This document shows, piece by piece, positions 57,435-64,000 of a DNA stretch of 64,000 nt (position 1 is its first letter; each line of letters begins with the position of its first letter). This DNA is from Aplidium turbinatum (lineage: Eukaryota > Chordata > Ascidiacea > Aplousobranchia > Polyclinidae), in the NCBI GenBank assembly GCA_918807975.1, contig OU964921.1:12991498-13055497 (forward strand), in the 5' to 3' direction. The position numbers and the translations under genes are program-made. Below the pieces are notes generated by a model, which saw nothing but the letters and a program-made list of their open reading frames with translations, was not told the origin of the DNA and did no database searches.

Positions 57435-57925
57435 TAACTTGAAAATTGTAATTGCCTAAGCCAGTAGTCGGTATCCTTTTTTAACGAAATAGCTATGCTG
57501 CTATGCCTTTCAGCAGATATGACCAACACGAAGCCACAAACGTAATATAGCCTACGTATTTCGTGGTGTTTCCGTAAATATACATGAGAATACAATTTTT
57601 CTGCTTTCTTAGGAAAAAATTCTTTCATAAAATCTCCGTCTGTGAAAGGCTTTTCGAGCTTTACAGTTTTCGAGCTGCCACAAAACTAGCAGCACTGACG
57701 TGACAAGCATGGGGATTTTATCTATTTATTAAAAGCTTTGTTACTGTTCTCGGCTTTTTCCATTATTTCCACAACTGCTTTCTTCCGCTCATCTTCAGTG
57801 GGGTAGCCTACTTTGCAGCAAATGGTACGCCTGTTCTGAAAATGTCTTTGTACGTCACACTTTTTGTTGTTTTCGAATTTTTCCCACATGTTACAGTTAT
57901 GCCAACATCATTTCATGGAACACAA
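57435..57925 (-). mobile_element. hAT N-terminal fragment (BED finger region)
   Basis: On the minus strand, with frame changes: KKCDVQRHFQNR, FAAKYPTEDERKKAV, EIMEKAENSNKAF, ASFVAARKL, SSKPFTDGDFMKEF. This order is the N-terminus of ZBED5-type hAT transposases, after the BED finger. A TAGCCTA word at 57804-57810 sits in the FAAKYP block. It lies in GT54 intron 4 and is a fragment only. Confidence 0.6.
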
Positions 57926-58782
57926 CGTTATCTGTCTATGCTCAGTTTAAATGGTAAAAGTTAGCACATGACACCTTAGATTTACGAAAAAAAGAAAAGC
58001 ATAAGCTGTAAGTAATAAAAGAATGTTTTTTCCTTGCTGCTTAATAATCTCTTTCCGTAATGTTAGTCTCATTGTATTCTCTCATTTTCGTAAACAACGC
58101 ACTTTTTATACTTCACAAAATTAATATGGACATTTTTTGTCTGATGCAAATAAATAATAATTCGTTATATTTAGAAGTTTTCAAAAACATGGAATAATTA
58201 TTTAATCAGCTTTTGTTTCTACTACTATTCGTTGAAGACAAAGTTCTTTATGATATATTTTATTCGTTTTTTATTGGATTTGATTGGCAATTTGCATTCA
58301 CCGAGAATGAGCCATTGCGCGATATGTATGTTGCTCATTGATCTGGTTTTATTTAGTTGCACTATAGACTATCACTGCGAAACTATTAGTAAGACTATTA
58401 CTGCGAAAATACAAGAAAAATAAGGTTTTTATTTAGTTCTAATTAAGTGATTATTACAACTACTGAAGGGTAGATTTTCATCAAGATTGCCAGGTAGCCT
58501 AAACTTCTCACCAAAAAACGATAAAATGGTCTAATTTTATTTACTGTGTCTCACAGCTTGAAAATCATTCGAACATTTTTTGTACCAATGCTTAATTTTC
58601 TGTGGTATCACTTAAGTGCTGGACCATGAGTAATGCATTTTTTTTATTATTTTTCTGAAAATTTCTGAATGTCAGACTAATACTGTTCGAATACCTCCAG
58701 GATTACCTGGCAACTCTGGTCTTGATTTCAATTTTGTGAAGCTGGTGATGTACGCTACCATTAACTTTCTAATGTATTTCAG

Positions 58783-58888
58783 ATTCTCATCCCTTAAAGG
58801 TAAAGTGCTACCGATACACGACCGAACGAAGAACTCCTTACAGTTCTATAAGAACACTATCAAATTTAATATCAAAAGAAATGCCTAA
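58783..58888 (+). CDS. MGAT4: GT54 (MGAT4-like) glycosyltransferase, last visible exon E
   Basis: Acceptor tgtatttcag; the first base completes the split lysine codon from exon D, giving FHHVGKFSSLKGK, which matches the conserved HVG..SSL.GK of the family. Reading on gives a short basic tail ending KFNIKRNA and a TAA at 58886-58888. Vertebrate MGAT4A/B enzymes continue for a further domain of about 100 residues, so this would be a short C-terminus, more like the MGAT4C type. Alternatively the bases at 58800 (AAAG followed by gtaaag) form a donor and the gene runs on to exons I did not find. I slightly favour read-through because it keeps the conserved glycine-lysine pair. Confidence 0.74.
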
Positions 58889-61690
58889 AGACATGTGGAA
58901 TGGAAAGCATACTTTTATCCAACAACACCAAATCGATCTAGCTGTTTTCAATTTTTTTTTTTATGATAGATGCTTTTCAATGCCACCAGGTCTAACAATG
59001 GTTGTATGTCACGATCTTTGTAGCTGTCAGCTCAAGACTGAACGCTCAACCCTTTCACAAAAATGAAAAAAACTGCATCAAAAAAGGAAACACGAAATAT
59101 TAGTAAAATCATCGAGGAAAGAGGAACTTTTTCCTTGAAAAGGAGGATTTGCCTAAAAATATTAATATGAATGCAAACGCACTGTTGAAAAAGAATACGT
59201 GGTGGTGTTTTTTCAAGTTTTCTGTTTCGCTGGACAGTTTCCATATCAGGATCAAAAAAGCCTGAACTCCTCTACGCTACTGCCTTTATTATAGCGAGCA
59301 TTGTGTGTCGCAAACTAATAACAATATCAATGAACCTCTATATCATCTTTAAAAACTAAAACACAATACATTTGCATTTGGGTAGTCGACCGTGGAAAGA
59401 ATGGAGCGGTAGACTGGTACCACGCGGCCAGAACCCATACCAAGCTTCACAACACGATTAAATAATAATTTTCCAATTTCGGTTATTTTGTGCTGATGTA
59501 CATAAAAGCGATGCAAAATTTCTGGCTGTCGTGCAATAATTGTTTTTTTTTCGCAAAATCATGAAGGGATATTCTAAACTGCCCTTTTCTTTTACAGTAA
59601 TATTTCTAATTTACAAGACAAAATTAAGTTAAAGCTGAACTACAATTAACCCTATTCGGACTGACGGGTGGACGGGTTCCGTCCATACCTAATTACTTTC
59701 ACCGATTACATAAAAGCTACTGGCTCAAATTAACTAAAGTTTTATTACTTTTCCGAAAAATTATTCATCTTTGGTTTAGTAATAAAATGACATTTTTGTG
59801 TAGTGTAGTTTTTTGGTTATGAGCAGTTTTTGACACCCTATACTCCCAAGATTGTCTGCAAAACTAGTAAAAATTAATCAGCGTGAAATTGAAGAGGGAT
59901 TAACTCCACCGCTGGATTTTGCGTCAACAGTTGTCGGAAGAAAATAGGTCACGACGTCAAATCTTCGCTCTGCTTGATATCAGATGTGTTGCAATGTATT
60001 GTTCAGAAAAATCAGTGAAGCATAACAAGTGGACTGGCATTTATAAACAAATGCAGTTGATCTCGTGGGAATTGTGTTTTCGCTAACAAAAGTGCATGAA
60101 GTTTAGAACTCAACTTTGTCACAATTTTGTAATCGGCTTCTAGCAACAATTTCCCTATGTAAAATATTAGGCTACGGAACTAAAATAACCCTCCAAATTT
60201 TATGATAAATAAAATGGTTGATAAATAATATAAAAATATGAAAAAATATAACGTTGGTATAATAAATAAATACAAAGATTAGATGCAACCATAATTTAAC
60301 TACATATTTCAAATTTATTTTATGGCTTTACGGAGTTCGAAAAGAAGACTTTTATGTCATGTCAAACTTGTCATTTTTTGACTTGTCTTCAAGTATGCTC
60401 TGAACATTTTAGTTTACACAAACAAAGAAAAAGTTAGTTTCATTAGCTGTTGGAGCTTCGTTCACCAAAAATAACAGAGGTTGAAACTTCATCTCTAAAC
60501 CAATATCAGCTTTATGTTCACAAACTAACGCAATTGCTTTGGCTGCGAAAGTTTTGGTTTATTCTCGATCAAATTTGTTACGGAATTTTTTTTTTGTTGC
60601 TGAATTAATCTCACCTTAAATTTCCAAACGTTAACGTAGGCCTACAATGTATAGGCCTAAATATAATTATGAAAAGCTCGATTGGGAACACTCCAATGGA
60701 AAAGTTTTAGGAGTAATGATTGACTGCAGACTTTTACACTGCTCAGTCAACTAAAATATCATCAGGGAGAGATAACTTTTTTTTTCAAAGCACATTGGCT
60801 ACATTTAGCAACGTCGTATAAACGATCAAATGACAAACATTCTTGCAAAGCAATACATAGAGTTTCACTTTTAGCAGCATGATCGTTGATTTCTTCTTCA
60901 CAAATGCATTTGCGAAGAGGAGTTCTTGCATAAATTTCTCTAAAATAAATTTGGTTTAAACCCAAATGAACAAAAGATGATCTTTCTTCATTTGCGTTTT
61001 TTAGTTTCCAATACATCACTACCTGTTTTCAATTGTTATATTTGCTGATAAATCATATGTCCAGTGGTTTATGGTTGCCTACTATTCAACACACAACTTA
61101 TAAAAAGTGCGCTAAACCAGCTTTCGATTTTGTTTTGTTCGACAATCTACAATGGGACAGAGCACATTACTAGGTTTAGAAGTATGCAGCCTACTTGTTG
61201 TAAACTTTTGCAAAAAATAAAGTTGCACGTCTAGTGATTATAGTAGAAACAAAGCTGATGCACAAAAAAAATGGATTGTAAAATGAGTTGCAGACCATAT
61301 AACGCAACTAAAGGTATACACAGTTTTACACAGTTATTTAAAAAAAAAATTCGACACGCCCATGCATCTTTGAAGAGCAAATATTTGAAATAACAATGAC
61401 ACTTTCGATATAGACGAGTCAATATAAGGTTGAACCCCAAAAAAATTGATACAAAAGGTTTTTCAACGGATTCTGTTACCTAAGGGCCTACTAAATAACA
61501 TACTAAAAGTCTACCAAAATCGGACCTCCAGAAAGGGGTCATTTTCAAGATGGCGTCCAAGATGGCCGCCGAGATGTTATATTGCCTATATCTCAATTGC
61601 TATTTAAGCTAGAAAGGCGGTTTAGGTGTCTATCCCTAGGTTTTCGGGGTCAATCAATCGAATTAAGTAGGTTAAATTACGATAGACTGA
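58889..61690. other. Downstream flank of the GT54 gene, one possible MITE
   Basis: No gene recognised. At 59650-59899 a 250-bp piece is flanked by TTAA (59646-59649, 59900-59903) and has ends ccctattcgg and gaagaggga, possibly a piggyBac-like MITE; the inverted match is short. Inside it ggacgggttccgtcc is a perfect small hairpin. At 61545-61570 caagatggcgtccaagatgg is a repeat-like word. Confidence 0.35.
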
Positions 61691-62149
61691 TTATCTACTG
61701 AGATACGTATGATTTGTATATAATATACGACCTGGAGGAGCCCGGGGACATTTCGGACGCAGCGATAGGCCAACATCAGACAGAGCAGAGCACGATATTA
61801 GCAAATTCACTTGAAGCTTGAGATAAACCGCAAACAAAATCATCTTGACTTCCATTATGTAACACAAGCTTGAGAAAAGTGGTTTTCCAACATTCCAGTT
61901 TCTATACTTTTGGCAGCTTGATAAGCCGAATAGTGGTAAAATTTTCAGAGACAACTCCTCACTTTTCATCTGAATAAATTCCATATGTATTGGTGCAAAA
62001 CGGTTTCCAGTAAAGTTTAAAATAAAACGTTTTTTCGAAAACAAAACACTCGAAAATCCGTCCGTAGTATCCCCAATCTCGCCTAATAAGATGGAATTAT
62101 CATAACAGCATATTACATGCGGCATAACAAGTACTATCAATACAGGCAT
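61691..62149 (-). CDS. Unrecognised 152-residue open frame, doubtful gene
   Basis: An open minus-strand frame of 152 codons downstream of the cysteine-rich gene family member at 62361. The first 15 residues are hydrophobic (MPVLIVLVMPHVICC) and the rest is mixed with no motif I know. No splice signals or neighbours support it; it could be 3' untranslated sequence of the next gene. Confidence 0.15.
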   Translation of the reverse strand: MPVLIVLVMPHVICCYDNSILLGEIGDTTDGFSSVLFSKKRFILNFTGNRFAPIHMEFIQMKSEELSLKILPLFGLSSCQKYRNWNVGKPLFSSLCYIMEVKMILFAVYLKLQVNLLISCSALSDVGLSLRPKCPRAPPGRILYTNHTYLSR

Positions 62150-62360
62150 CTAAGAAAAACTGCAACCAACAGGAGGCTCATACTTGGCTTCCTACAGCAG
62201 ATGAATACAGGGGATTAATCTGTTCTAAAGAATGGCGTACCATTAAAGTCTGGACACAGACACATTCAGAAAATTATAGGAATTACAACAGTAGGCTACA
62301 AAGGTAAATCGTAAACCAGGGTGATCTACCGGTTTGTTGTCTTATTGCCTACGGCTGTCT

Positions 62361-63833
62361 CTATTCATCATCTTCCGACTCGTCTAGAAGAAACTTGTTA
62401 TGTGGATTGTCACATTCTTGCAGTTTGCATGGTCCACATGCAGCGGTACATGGTAATCCGTATCCTCTACAGGAGCAGCGGAGTGTCTTACAGGCAGTGG
62501 AGCAGTTGCAATGAATGACCTTCAAGAGACTGTCTGGAGCAGCCCTCATTTTTGACATAAGTGGGATGAGCCGATTCTTTTGCAGGTTCCACCCCCAATT
62601 CATGACATCCATGCTCTCTGCTTTTCCCATCCAGACCATTATCTGGTAGTAAACTCGACGACAGTGAAATTGGGTAGCAGATTCAGTTGGTGGCAGACTC
62701 TCGGGCGGTACAAATGATGAAGCAGAGACAACTTTCTTGCTGAAGGTGTTGTATCGCATTGTCGCAAGGGAATCTGTGCTCTGGCCATCAAAGAAGACAG
62801 CCATTACTTATTGAAACTTGAAACTTGGCACCCAAGGTCATCGATTATCTCTGTGGTCTGGTTTGGGGCAATGAATGCTTTAGCACAAGACCGAAGAACA
62901 GGATCTCCATGCACAAGTTTCCGAAAAGCAGTCTTTTTGCAAACACCGAATATCCGAGACGTAGTGTCACAACCAGTCATGGCATGGATAAATATCAACT
63001 CAGAACACATGTCATGTCCAAAGATTTTTTTCAAACGGTTGATGTTGTATACTTTGGTACTGCCATCAGCTTTGGACTTGTCTGACCTGAAATAAAGGCC
63101 CTTATACTGTCTTGTCTCCGGAGTACATGTCTATCATTGGCAGATACCTTACTAAAGACTGGCCTGGGTCTTCCTTTCCCTGATAAATAGTGTGCATCAT
63201 CCCCTGCCAGCCTGGCGTGGCCTGCTTGAAGTTGAATGACAACTCCCAAAGCAGATCAACCATGTTGGCACATGCAGTGAGAATCGGAAGTTCTCTGAAT
63301 GTGATGTCTTGTCGAATATGTTTTGCAAAACGATGCTCAATTATCGCAACCTTGGACGTCTCTACAATGTTCAGTTTTAACGTTTCGTGCCTTGGGATAA
63401 TCTGGCCTGTTTCCTGTCCTGGTGTCAAGGCGGCTATCATGCCCATCCCGTGAAACGTTCCTTTCCCATCAATTGTGAAAATGTTATGATCTACATTGTC
63501 TGCTGCGAATAGCAAGTTGTTGTCCAACACATCAATATCCTTACCAAGCATGTTTGGTGCAGAACAATTTGCGGCATTCATTTCAAACCTCTGCATTTCG
63601 CCATACGAAGAGCAGAACCCCATCTGACACAAGCTATCCAAAAGAAACCGCGATCGATTTAGATGGTGCAGTTGCACTGAAAGGCCAATTTGCAAAGGGG
63701 CAATAACAGCTCGTGGTCGGACTGCCTGTATGATTGCATGACCAATAATAGCAACTTTTCGCTGTGTGCCTTTACCTACAAACAAGGCATTGAACACAAC
63801 GTAGAGTGATTTTGGAATATAATCGAGAGCCGC
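62361..63833 (-). pseudogene. Cysteine-rich (CXC/TSO1-like) invertebrate multicopy gene, broken copy
   Basis: Minus strand. 63833-63102: DYIPKSLYVVFNALF, RPRAVIAPLQIGLSVQLHH, FAADNVDHNIFTIDGKGTF and FHGMGMIAALTPG. After an apparent frame change at about 63095: NINRLKKIFGHDMCSELIF, HAMTGCDTTSRIFGVCKK. 62804-62361: FDGQSTDSLATMRY, then PPTESATQFHCRRVYY, and a C-terminal CXC-like cysteine block (HCNCSTACKTLRCSCRGY, CTAACGPC). I recognise these blocks, in this order, from a big family of uncharacterised proteins in cnidarians, molluscs and insects. Between the second and third parts a 7-base tandem copy (aagtttc twice, 62812-62825) shifts the frame. The 5' part is cut by the SINE at 63838. Function unknown; conserved aspartates in ADNVDH would fit an enzyme but that is a guess. 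Confidence 0.68.
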
Positions 63834-63837
63834 CGTC

Positions 63838-64000
63838 CGCCCCGATAGCTCAATTGGTTAGCGCGTCACTTCTGGAACGAAGAAACTTCAAGATCAAGCG
63901 GCGCTGGTTCGACTCTCGGGGTGTGCCCTTGAGCAACGCACGTTAAGGGCTGCTCTCCATTCAGCGGCATCTAATGGATGGAATAGTTCCCCGGCAACAA
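63838..64000 (+). repeat. tRNA-headed SINE, copy 2, runs to the right edge
   Basis: Same family as 15801-15965: box A tagctcaattggttagcgcg, box B ggttcgactctc, insert with ttcaagatcaag, body ctgctctccattcagcggca and ctaatggatgg, ending gttccccggcaacaa. By eye about one base in nine differs from copy 1. It lies across the coding frame of the minus-strand gene ending at 63833, so it probably interrupts it. Confidence 0.8.

Overview
This window looks like part of an animal genome, most likely a marine invertebrate or lower deuterostome. It is AT-rich, carries long introns with canonical GT-AG junctions, and is packed with metazoan transposon families and a tRNA-headed SINE. I cannot name the species.

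The backbone is one host gene on the + strand: five exons (4103-4282, 16692-16904, 40819-40968, 57255-57370, 58783-58888) that join in frame into the C-terminal ~250 residues of a GT54 (MGAT4, N-acetylglucosaminyltransferase IV type) glycosyltransferase. Its 5' exons lie left of the window. Everything from 4283 to 58782 is therefore intron of this gene, in introns of about 12.4, 23.9, 16.3 and 1.4 kb that have filled with mobile DNA.

Layout. 1-2539: a minus-strand hAT with a second hAT inside. Intron 1: an RTE-type LINE (about 5690-15140) split by a three-copy repeat family and by a 6.2-kb two-gene ISL2EU-like transposon (8478-14672; SWIM/YqaJ exonuclease gene convergent with a THAP/DDE transposase gene); the first of these genes is split by a hAT, itself split by a smaller hAT. 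A SINE and a hAT 3' part follow. Intron 2: a 4.4-kb hAT-type element, a three-deep hAT nest (23891-26422), a decayed piggyBac transposase, a fossil BEL/Pao element, and two copies of the three-copy family. Intron 3: a large TA-flanked composite (41049-51846) holding a short non-coding LTR element, a Jockey-like LINE, a hAT remnant, a Tc1 element and a piggyBac-like palindrome whose tip carries a Tc1-derived MITE; then three more TIR elements (52029-53142, 53407-54818, 54906-56848). Intron 4: a hAT N-terminal fragment. Beyond the gene, 62361-63833 is a broken copy of a cysteine-rich invertebrate gene family, and a second SINE runs off the right edge.

The most interesting signal is a short word. 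TAGGCTA, TAGCCTA or TAGGCCTA occurs about seventy times by eye. In four decayed transposon genes its position explains a frame break by exactly the 5 bases expected if TA became TA-GGC-TA or TA-GCC-TA, and in a fifth place a 6-base version fits. This is the pattern of Tc1/mariner excision footprints.
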